Assembly: GCF_963259705.1 (NCBI RefSeq)
Contig: NC_081844.1
Span: 13,315,715 to 13,379,714, forward strand
Length of the DNA stretch: 64,000 nucleotides
DNA from: Myotis daubentonii
Lineage: Eukaryota; Chordata; Mammalia; Chiroptera; Vespertilionidae
Reading direction: 5' to 3'
The translations under genes and the position numbers were made by a program. Shown here one piece after another: positions 47,460-59,400 of the stretch. A model generated the notes under the pieces. The model was not told where the DNA came from. It saw only the letters and a list, made by a program, of their open reading frames with translations, and searched no databases. Every line of letters begins with the position of its first letter. Within the stretch, counting starts at the first letter, position 1.

Positions 47460-50400
47460 CAAGGAGATTTAATCAAACCACTATGCTGTACACCTAAAAC
47501 TAATACAAAATAATACTGAATGTAAACTATAATTAAAGAATAAAATTTCAAAAAACAAAGGAGAAATTACAGGAAACATTCAACTCATATCACAGACATG
47601 GCCAACATCCAACAGAAAATGTACACAAAATATTTGACCACAGTTCATAGAAAACAAAACACAAACAGCTACTAAACAGGTGAAAGAATGATAAACTTCA
47701 TACAAGATAAATAAAAAAAAAATCCCTATTCCAAGAAAATATTTTCCACCTACCAGATTGGCAAAAATTAAAAAGACTGGTAATATACAATTTGGTGGCA
47801 AGGTGCAGGTGACCGACCAGGCATGTATGTTGCTGGTGGGACTGTAAATTGGTATAATCTCTATGGAAGTCAGTTTAGAAATAATTTTGGAAATTGCAAC
47901 TATATAGGTTTGACAGAGCAATTTTACTTTGGGAATTTTTCTCATGTGGATATATTTATATATTTGAAAAATAACTGATTTTAAGATTCCTAGTTGCTGC
48001 ATCAACTAAATGACCACCAACAGGCTCTGGTGGCATGTACCCAGGGCAGACATACCACAACATGTCTGCAGCTCGAAGTAAAGAGGGGCTCTCTCTGTCC
48101 TGAAATGGAATAATTTACAGATCTCGTAAGTGCAAAAAGCAAGGGAAACAGAGTATTACACGCTGCTGTTCATAGAATAAGACAGTGTGGGGAGAAATGT
48201 GTGTTGAGGTATTGCTGTGCACCTGTGAGGAGCTGCTGGAAAGGCAGCAGGAACCTGGACGCTAACATCGCCTGCCTCTGCAGAGCGGCACTGGTAAGCG
48301 GGGAGGCAGGGGTCCGTGGGAGATGCTTCATGATAAAGCTTCTTGTACCTTTGGAATTTCATATCTTGGGGTTAGATGAACTATTCATGAAATAAATTTA
48401 ATTTTAAAATTATTTTTAAAAATTAAAATGATAAAAAATGAAGCAATAACTACAAGTTATTGTGAGAAAAATCAATCAGAATGTGATTAGGTCCATGTTA
48501 GGATGTGATACTGTTATGGTTCCCTCTCTCCCCCACCCCTGTTTTTCATAGCTGTTGTTATCATTATGTAAATAATGGTATTCCTCATGAGGGAGAAAAT
48601 AAGAATGACCCAAAGGCTAATAACCCATGAACTCTGAGTTATTTCCCTTGTGAGGATAAGTATCTACATTGACCAAGTCTCACTTTGGTAACAAAAGTAA
48701 ATATTGGAAAGGAGTTACCCCGCCCCTCCTGGCAATTAAAGATCAAACCCTTACCCATCGGATCCTGGCCTGGAGGAAGCATTGTCAGATGAGTTGGAAG
48801 AGGTGGAAATCACAGAGGACGTCACCGAGGTGATGGACAATCTCCGCAGCGTAGACGACATGATGTAGGGCAGCACAATGGACCCCGTGCGGCTCTGCTT
48901 CCTCTCGGTCAGGTTGGGTGGCTGGAGAACACGTGCCCCTCCCGGTTAGCTGGCCCAGAACTCAGCCCAGAGGAAGGAGTGCAGGCCTCCTGTTTGCTTG
49001 TGGCAAGTGCCCAACTGTATTGGCTGGCACCCCATTCTGATTGGTTGGTGACTGTGCTGCCTCAGTTGTTAAATAATGAAGCACTTATATTCTGATTTAT
49101 AAACACAACTTATGTTAAACCTACTTTGTTTCTAAGACTAGAAAAAATACACCGTAATTTGCTGTCAGCCACATGAGAGAGAAATAACCAATATGTTCGC
49201 CCACCAATAAAAGAGAAAAATCCTCTGCCTGCTTTTTCAGATTTGCTTCTTTCAGGCATTAAAAAAAAGTGGAGTATTATAAACATCATGCAGCCAAAGA
49301 GTAAGTTGGGATCATAGTACTGGTCTAGTGTTGTCTCATTGGTCATAATTTACCACTGGCCAGCCTCCAAATTCCCATACAGAAAAAAAAAAAGAAAAGA
49401 AAGAAAAGGAATATTGGCCTAATAGAAAAGTTTTAGACTGAAACTGCAAACCTGAATCTCAACCTGGCGAATCTCAGGGAGTCAGGGAACACTGACCTAT
49501 CTTCATGAGAAATTTCTCAGTGGGCACTGAACCCTACATGCCACCATTTCAAATTTACATGCTAATGTTGACCTGGGTCTAATCGAAACCAAACTCATGC
49601 GGTGGAAGTCACAGTCTCTGCCTGCCATCTAGGAATTTGTGTGGAAGACAAATTTTCCTAGGAGAAAACTCCTAACTGGTGGTAGGTTAGGAGGCAAATT
49701 TCAGGAATTCATGATTGAGCACTCAGATGACGGAAAGCGATGATCAAACAGACTCTCTGGAGAGAAAGGCAGTGGAGATGGAGGCACGGGAAGAGAAGAG
49801 AGAAGTGCAGAAAAGAAATCTAGAGCTTGATTTGAGGAAGAAAATCTGAAAATCGGAGGTTCCGGAATAAGGCAGTTAAATAGAGCAGGTGAACTCACGT
49901 TAAGAAGAGCAGATAAATGAAGTGGGACCAAGCAAACAATTGACTGCTGAAAAGGTTAGCACATGCACCCCCCCACCCAACTTCTCAAGAGGAAAAACAG
50001 AAATTTGTTGCTGTGAGAAATGTGTTAGAATGGTCAAAAAATTATGAAATCAGCTACAGGCATTGCAAATGTCCTTCACAATTCTTTCTCACTTCAAAGG
50101 TGTCAAGAGTGAAAGCTTATCAAAATAAAAATATATTAGAAAAAACTGTAAGAATTGGGCTACGTCAGGACAGGAACAACCAGTTTCTGGGATCAGGGGC
50201 ACCTCAACTTCTAACAGAGTCATTCTCAAACCGCGGGCCCTGCACCAGCCGCATCAGCACCACCTGGGAGCATGTTAGCAGTGGAAAATTTTGGGCCCAC
50301 CCCAGAGCGATTGAATCAGAAACCCTGGGGATGTGGCCCAGCAGCTTGTGTTTTCACAACCCTTCCAGAAGGTTATGAGGGTTGTTCAAGTTGGAGAAGC

Positions 50401-53400
50401 CCTTGGTGGCGGGAGGATGGGAGAAGGTCAACAGTAGACCATGGCTTCTCTGACGTTCCACCCCCCCCACCACCACCTGCCCCTTATTTTCATGCCACCT
50501 ACGCTACTTTGGCTCATTTGGCATCTGAAAAACCAGTCAATACTGTAAAAGGTAAGAGAACAGAGAAAGCTGAAAGGCTACGTAGACAAAGCCTACCAGT
50601 GTGATAACCCCATAGAGCCGTTCCACTTTCTCCTTGAGCTCCCGGAAGCAAGAGGACAAACGGTTGTGCAGCGGCTTGAGCTGCTCCGTCAGCTTCTCCC
50701 CATGGATGCGGATCCCCTCTGTCAGCAGGGGCATCTGGAAAAGGGCATGGAAAGACTGCAATGTGGTTCGGGATGAGGGATCATTCAGATTCGGGGAAAG
50801 ACGAGGGCTGGGGATGGACAGGTAAACAGGCAGACACAGCACATATCAAATGAGAAAGCTACTTGTCAGTGCAGTGCTTGGGAGCTGAACGCCTTGAGTC
50901 AAAGAAGCAGAGAAATGCATGCCCCATGGACACAGGCGAGCCCTAAATGGCGGAGGGCTGCCAGACAAGGCAAACCCATCTGAGCCCGGGCCTTTCTGTG
51001 GATGAGCAGCGACAGGCTTAAGCCTTCGATGGCGTGGATGGCTGCACTCTCTCCCACTGTTCACTGAAGGAGTGAGAAAGAGAAAGACAGGCCAACGTCT
51101 CTCAGGTGACACAGGCCTAGAGTCTCATCTCTAAAAAGGCCCCTCTTAACACTGTGCAGTCTAATGGATGCTATTCCTAGGTCGCTTTGCCAAACAAAGG
51201 GATAGGTTGTGATGCCATGGTGCTTTTTTAAAAAAGGGAAAGTAACCCTAAAAGTGAGCCGTAGATTTGAGCCCTGGAGAAGATGTTACGCTCGTGCACC
51301 ACAGCCGCCCCCGGAGGGCAGTGGGAGCTGCCCAGCCACACGCCACCCGCGGGCACACCTGTAACGCGATCAGCCTCTTCAGCAGCTCGATCTTCTCCTG
51401 GTCTTCGGGGTGCTCCTGCAAGTACTTTTCTGTAAAAAAAGCCTGAAAGCAGAGCACATGGGAGCGTTAATGAGAACACATACCTGTCTGTGTATTTGGC
51501 CCTAAAGGAGGGAGGGGAGCCTGGGAGGCTGAAACATGCCTTCTGTCCTATGTCATAAACCAGGAACGGCTAAGTAACAGCACAGCCCGCATCCATAGTG
51601 AACAATTCAAAAAAGCAGGTGCTATTTTGTGGTCCTTCTGGAATCATGCAGTTTCTACCAAGAGCACATTCGTAACAATAAACAAACACACACACACACA
51701 CACGCACACACACGCACACGCACGCACCAATCAAGTAATCAGGAGCAGAGAAGAATGTCATCCTTTTTTTTTTTTTTTTGAGGAGGGGGAGGTTGGGGGG
51801 AGGGCGGAGTAGAAGGAGGAGGAAGGGAAAGGCACCAGCTTGCTCCTGGAGGGAGAGCTAGAATGTCATTCCTTAAAATAACTATTCCAAAAAACTAAGA
51901 AAAGGCCAAATGACCATATCAAAAAGTTATGTGTCAGATTAAGTACACAGGTATTATAAAGAAGAGAGCAAAAAATTAACAGACTGGAGATGTGGCTGAT
52001 GGATTTTCTGCTCTATCACGTGATACAGACTGCACTATAATTTTTTCCTATATTAAGTGAAGATTAGTACCTGTATTTTATTACTAACCACCTATCCAAA
52101 AAGCTATTTTGAGGACAATATGAGACAAAGATATAAAATGTTTTGAAAATGTTAAATGCATTTATTACATATCAAAATTACATCACCTATAACATAATCA
52201 TTAAAAATTCATAGTCCCATGGCCAAGGCCCTGTAATAGGAAAATAAAACTCAAACTATAAATATAGGAGTTACACAGATCATCTAAAAGACAGAAGTCA
52301 TTAGGAAAGAAAACTGAATTCTATAGTGAACATTTCCAATAAGTGTTCACACTGGGAGTTCTATATTTTCTCCTGGTACCTTCATTTCTGAGCATGCTTT
52401 CAAAGACCAACCTTCAAAGAACTCAGTTAGCAATGTGTTCTCATTAACACTCCCATGTGCTCCATGCCTAGGAAAGCCACCCTATTACATACAAGCCGAG
52501 GGTTCCCGAAACTACAGGACACAGTTAAAAAGGTGGTCGGCCCATTTGGTGTGGACAACAGAACATGCACAAACTCTCTCCTTGTGGGGAGATGTTATAG
52601 GTTGAACTGTGTTACCCAACCCCCACCTCCACCCCAAATTCACATGGGAAATGACACCTCGGGGTGTGACCTTTTAGAAAGGGGTACTGTGGAGACAGAC
52701 ATGCACGCAGGGAAAAGACTGTGTGAAGAGAAACAAGAAGACAGTCATCTACAAGCCAAGGAACCCAGAGACTGCCTGCCCGTCACCGGAAGCTAGGAGA
52801 GGGGCAGGGCTCCTTCCTCACAGCCCTCGGAAGGACATTTCCCCAGCCACTCATTCTAGCGAGATTCTTAATCAGAGGGACTGTTGATATAAATGAAAAA
52901 GTAGTATTTGCTTAAATCTTCATCTACCTTCAAATACAAGCAGTTTAAATTTTTGACAATTCAAAAAATTTTTCTGATATCTATATATATAAAAGCCTAG
53001 GCGACCGTTATGACTGGACGAATGGCTGGTAGCTATGATGCACACTGACCACCAGGGGGCAGACGCTCAATGCAGGAGCTGCCCCCTGGTGGTCAGTGTG
53101 CTCCCACAGCCAACCTCCTGCGGTTGGCCAATCTCCTACAGTCCCTCCCCCTGGCTGGCCAGCCCCCATCAGTCCAGATCGGGACTGGGTGAGATAGCCC
53201 CGATTGGCCCTGATTGCCAGCAAGGCCGAGGGACCCCACCTGTGTACAAATTCGTGCACCGGGCCTCTAGTATAATATAATGCAACAAAATTCCCAATAG
53301 CACCTGAGGGCTTCTCCACCTCCTGCTCCTGAGTGGCAATTGGGACAGTCACCACTGCTTGCACCTGCTGCTGGCACAGGCCCCAATTGCTCTGTGCCGT

Positions 53401-56400
53401 CAGGTGCGAGCGGGGCAGGCGCTGCCAGTGTGTGGGAGCAGCAGTAGCAGGAGTGGGGCTTCAGTGGGAGGGGCCAGGCAGGGGCGCGGAGGATGGGCCA
53501 AGACCAGCCCCTGTGCCCACCACAGCCTCGCGGCCCACAGTTCCTTTCAAGGTGCATGAATTCATACACTGGGATCCTAGTTATAGTATAAAAAGGATGG
53601 TATTTTGGATCCCAGTTTTTTATTGAATTCCACTGTAACACTAGAAATTATTACTGAAACATAGCAAGGGCAAACTGGATTTTACTGCTGGTGGTGAGAA
53701 TCAGCCCACTTAACGTCCACTGGCCCTTCCCATCCATCTTCCCCCGACCACCCGTCAATCTCCAGGATAGTGCACAACGGGGTACTAGCCAAATGTTTAT
53801 TTTCAAGAAGAGGATTCCAAAATTATTTAGCCACTAAAAATGTACCTAACAATTACAAAGCCTGCCTCTAGTAATTAGTTGACCCTTAAACAACGAGGGG
53901 GTTAGGGACACTGAACCCCACAGTCGAAAATCCCTGGAAATTTTTTATTCTACAGTGTGCCCTTCGTGTCCATAGATTTAACCAACTGCAGGTAGAAAAC
54001 TATTTTTGAGCTGTATCTGGGAATGTGAAAGTACTGCTTTCTATTCGTAATTGACTGAATTCACGGATGGGAAAGCCAGGGATCTGAAGGGCCAACTATA
54101 CTTAATGAAAACTTCCAGGTGGAAGTGGACCTGCACAGTTCAAACCTGTGCTAGTCAAGGGTCAACTGGATCCTTAATTGGACTTTACTTACTGGATGCA
54201 TCCCCTCCATTGCAGATGGTGCCACCCCAACCCTATGCAATGGAGCACAGGGGAGCACTCCTTTCCTGTGTCCCCCGAGGAGCAGATACAACACTTAGTT
54301 GAGCTAATTTAGTTGTAGAGCCTGGCCAGCATTTGTCCACACATCCTCTGGCCCATCAAGTGGGGGTGGGATTCCTAGAGGCTAATTCTAAACAAAGCGT
54401 GCTCTGCTTCCCCCACACACGCTGCTCCACTCCCAGAGCGTCCTCAGTGGTCGGCCCACCTGCACCCTTACACCTCCCAGGGGAGGTGCAGGGGGAGAGA
54501 ATAGCAGGTGAAGCAACTGGAGACGGTATGTCTGACTGATCTTTCAGTGACTCTTCTCCAGGCAGTAGCCTAACCCAGGCGGGTTGCTGAGGGTCTCCAG
54601 GAGCTGTGAGGTTGGGGACAAGCTTTTCATTAATTTCACTTGGCTATTCATATAAAAAGGGGGAATGAAAGTCTCTCAGAGAAGTGGTAAGAAACGAATT
54701 CATCAGCTGCACAATGCCACAGAGAGGCATGGAGACACCCAGATCTTTGAGTCCTGTGGGGTCCCGGGAACTCAGCCTACCTTCTCTATTGTTTTCTTTT
54801 TTTGTTAACCCTCACCCAAGGATATATTTTCTATTGATTGTTAGAGAGAGTAGAAGAGAGGGAGAAAAGGGAGAGAAAGAGAGAGAGAGAGGGATTGGTT
54901 ACCTCCTGCACATGCTCCTGCAACCCAGGTATGTACCCTTGACTAGTAATTGAACCCAAGACCCTATGGTGCGTGGGCTGACACAGTAACTACTGGGCAA
55001 CACTGGCCAGGGCGACCCAGCCCACCTTTTCATAGTTGGAGTATCCCCCCATGACGGCCGGATCTACGATGCCATTGAGCAGCATGGAGAGAGGATGCAC
55101 AGAGAGGGACCGGTCCCAGGCATGCTGCTGGACGCAGTTGCTGATCTTCTCATTGGTGAGTTCCATGGTTTCGATGGCATTCTCCAGAGGACTGATTTCC
55201 TCCTGTGACAGACAGCATGGGAGGGGAAGGACACTTCGTGAGCTCCACAGCTGGAAAAAGCCCAAGTATTCCCCTAACAAGGTATAAAATTCCCACCAAC
55301 CAAAGAAGAGTGAGCTTTTGCTGGTCAAAGTTATGTTTCTTAGGATACCGTACTTATTTGAAATGGTGTTATAAGTTGCAAAAATAAGCTTTTAAAAGTT
55401 TCCTTTGAAAGTATATAAGGGTGGCTTAAATATCGGAGCTATAGAATGATTATTTGGGGGCAAAGCATCTACAGAAATTCTGAGAAGAAAAAAGTTGGAG
55501 CTATAATAATGATGGTTTCTTAGGCAAAGCTTCCTTAGAAATTTTTGAGAAAATCAGTGACAACAGAGTAACAGGATATCTGATCCAAGACAGAAGCACC
55601 ACCACAAATGTTCACTGCTTCTCCCATGAGGAAAGGTAAAGGACTTTAGCAGCCAGACATTCAGACTATACACAAGTCACCTTAGTATGGGTTCTGTGGT
55701 TAAGAGAAGTCAGAAACAGTGGGATGCATTAGGCTATTCAGGCTGAATTTTGGATGAAAATAAGATGTAATAATAGATTCAGAGAGAGACCTTCTTGTAG
55801 AAATCTCTTCAAAACCAGGTTTTAAGAAAAACTGTCTCCTTCCTCATTTTATCCATTATCATGGGTAATTATCCCCTAATCTTCTCCAGACTTGATTCTA
55901 AGAGTCTCTGTCTAAAAATCATATTCATCCTTAAAGAATAATGATATACACCAGTGGAATGAGACATGCAAACCCCAGTTTAGATTTGTGTAAGTCCTTG
56001 AATGCTTACTTATGTACCACAGTAACAAAGTGATTAAGATATAATTCATGGCTGGGAGGAACTTATGATTTCAGTGGGGTCTCAAGTCGCATGAACATGG
56101 TAAGCAGCTCATTAGAAAGAAGTGCAGGAGGCGATGGGCAAAGAGAAAGAACCTCTAAGCCAGCTTGGGAGTTTCAGAGATGGCTTCCCAGGGAAGCTGG
56201 TGCCTATATGGAATCTGAATGGGAGTGAGTTAGGTTGAGAAGTGGCAAGAAGGCATTCTGGGTAGAGAAAATGCCCCAATTTCACAGGTAGTTAAAATAG
56301 CATGGACTGAGCAGTTTAGTTCCAGTAGAGTCCATCAGAGATGGAAGAGCTGAGTCAAAGAGACCCTGTGCTCAGGCGTATGCAGTTTACACTCTAGGCA

Positions 56401-59400
56401 CTGGAGAGCCACAGAAAGGTTTTAAATATGAAAACGACAGAATCAGGTTTCACTATGGAAGTCACACTGAGGCACTGAGGAAAGTGGACCTCAGAAGGCC
56501 CAGGCAGGGAGGCCAAGTAAGGTTTTTTTCAATGGCATCAAACTAGGGGTGAATGGGGGACTAGAAACAAGGTACAGGGGCTGGAAAAAAAAGAAAACAG
56601 ATTTAACAAATATTAAAAACAGGCAGCTTTGGGGAGTGGACGATGGGAGAGTCTAGGATGACTGCTGATGTGATTAGCTGAGAAAAAGAGGAAACATTCT
56701 GAGAGCGAAGAAAGTGATTGACAGGAAACTCAAGGAGGCATTTCAAAAATGTTTCTGGGTGCTGGCAGGAGACGAGGGCGCTCCCGTGGTCATAAAAGAG
56801 GCATTCACTGTGCACAACCTTTAGGGTTGGTGCTGCAACATCAGTTTTACAAAGACGGTCTATCAGACAAGCATGCTTTTTATTTTTCTTCTGGAAAATG
56901 GAGCTGCCAGAAGAGGCTGGCTGAGCTCATGAGAACCGGAGGGGGATTTAACAAAGGCTCTTATTATATTTGGAGACAGAAATACTTTTCTGAGTTCCAG
57001 TTTCAAATGACTCACTGTTGAAATCTGCCTGACTTCAAACCACTTGAGGATCCCAGGAAAGGTGTACCCAGTCGTATACGTGGTCCTTTCAATCCACATC
57101 GTCTGGTGGAAAGAAGAAGAGGAAATGTTGGTCAACTCCCAGGCGTTTAGAAGAGCAAAACTCCCTGGTTCCATTAAATGAGGTTCCATTCTCAAATGCC
57201 TCCTTAGAGAAAAGGCCATATTTTCTCTAAAAAAGGACTCATTCTGGATGTTAAAAGCTGCAAGGGTCCTCTCTCTGGGCCCTCTCACCCTCTGGATGGG
57301 AAGTTTGGAGGTCCAGAGAGGGGTGACTGCTCACAGTCACAGAGGTGGCAGGCTCAGGATTGCAGCCGTTTCTGGACTCCTGGTCTAGTTTTCTACTTAG
57401 ATGACAGCCTGCTGTCCTGGCAATAAGCATATGAAGCCTCTATCCCCAGCCGCCATCATTTCTGCAGGATGAGCTGGTTGGCTGGAAGGCGGCTATTTTG
57501 GATGTCAATTCTACCTTTCTCTAGAGGCCTAAGGGCAGAACTCACAGCAAATTCGTTGTCCGGATCCTTTTCTCCTTTCCGGAATGGCCGCGAATATTGG
57601 AACTGCTGCACTTCATTGGCTCTGTAGTAGCTGGGGAAAGAGACAGCCTGACGTTGTCATAGCTCTTAGAAAAAGCTCTCCGTGATCTGACTGCAACAAA
57701 GCCTGGGGAAATGAGACCTCTTCCGCACACGAGTCTGATCCACTGAGCTCTCAAAGCCAACAGTCTCTGCAGTGAGGGCTGACGTCGGTGCAGTTTCATT
57801 TTACTGTACACCTTACATTTATTACTTAGGAATCTGCTTCACAGCTCACAATTTAAAAAGGTTATATATTTATGGCCACGTTTGTAATCTCATCTGTATA
57901 GTTTTGTAACAGTTCAATCCATCCTACTAGTGTTTTAGCTTCTCAGAAGGGATTAGACCTGGGGAACTCACCAGGCAGGCTGAATAAGCTACTACTGACC
58001 GGTGAGCCTGCTGAGTAGCGTAAGAGCTAGGGAGCCCAATTTCACGTTGCTCTAGAGACCCAAAGGGTGGAACTCACAGGATCTGAGCGTGAAGTTCCTG
58101 AGTTCCCTCCATCTGCTTAAAAAACAAAATCCTCACATCCCTTTGCATTACCAAGGTCTTGTACTGAAAATGCAGTGGACAGCTACTATGGTTGAAATGT
58201 TCTTGTCCCCCCCCCTAAATTCCTATGTTGAAATCCTAACCCCCAGTGCAATGGTATTAGGTGGGCCCTTTGGGAGGTAATTAGGGCATGACAGCGGAGC
58301 CCTCATGAATGGGATTCGTGCCTTTATGAGAGACCCAGACAGCTCCCTCGACCCTTCCTTCCCGTGAGAACACATGGAGAAGATCTATGAACCAGCAAGC
58401 AGGCCCCACCAGGCACCAAATGTGCCAGCGCCTGATCTTGGACTTCCCAGCTCCCAGAACTGTGAGAAATCAATTTCTGTTGTTTATCAGCCTCCCAGTC
58501 TGTGGAATTCTGTTACAGCAGCCTGCATTCTGTTCCTAGGACAACAGAAGGTCTTCCAAACTGCAATGAATTGAAGACTCTGGTTTTGATGTACTTCTAA
58601 GATAAAGGGTGTGAGACAGGTGTTTTAAAACACAAGAACACACGCTTACTTTAAGATCTGCTCTGGAACGGGTTTATCCTTGTAGTTGGGCGGCAGGCTC
58701 ATCACTGGCTTGACGGTGAAACACTGCATGTCTGAGGAGCTCGCTAAGGAAGGATAAGGACGGGCCATGAAGCTGCCACAGGAGAAAGCTGCCTGCTCCT
58801 CCTGCTTTACAGATGGAAATGGCACGTGCACGGACCATTCCCCTTCCCCAAATGCCAGGACCCCATGGGCGAGGGGGCGCCCTTTCCTATTGCCTGCATG
58901 CCTCATTCAGTCATCATCCTAGGACACTGTTTTGGCCAGACACCTGTAAACAACCTTCCCAGGGGAAAATAGAGGAACATAGATATCTATTAAATATTTT
59001 TTAAAAAGTGATTAGAAACTTTTAAATCATTTCTTTTGGACAACATTCCTCGGAAGTAGCCAGTCTCTGGACACCACTTATCGAGGGTCATGGCTGGGCA
59101 CTGTATGAGGCATTTTGAACATGTTATCTTCTGTAAACACAATGACTACCAGGTCATTATTCTCCTTTTATCAGTGAAGAATCTGAGGATCTGAGAAAAC
59201 CCAGACCACACCACTGGGAAATGAAGTCAGGCTCGGGGGTAAGGCCTCCTTCTCTGACCGAATGATCTGATCTCTGAAATGACTTTCATTGTCTTCACCA
59301 GAGCAGGTATAGGTTTCAATGCCTCTAGTATTTAAACTGCAAGTTAAGGCACTTGGGTCTAGAACTACCAGCCTTTCTCCAGGTGACGTGTGCAGTCCAC

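Larger units (their letters stand above)
46759..48470 (+). repeat. Old L1M, sense, interrupted
   Basis: 46759-47160 follows L1M ORF2 ('tatagtaattaaaactgcgtaac', 'tttatacctcacactttatattaaattccaaag', 'gaaggccttttgtcatgat'). 47560-48440 follows the L1M 3' UTR ('accagattggcaaaaattaaaaagactgg', 'ttgctggtgggactgtaaattggtataat'). A Ves SINE splits it and the half-L1 lies at its left edge. Confidence 0.75.

Noticed and set aside
57542..57811. 89-codon open frame on minus
   Set aside because: It overlaps DOCK5 exon 57546-57630 in a different frame; the correct frame follows the splice phase.
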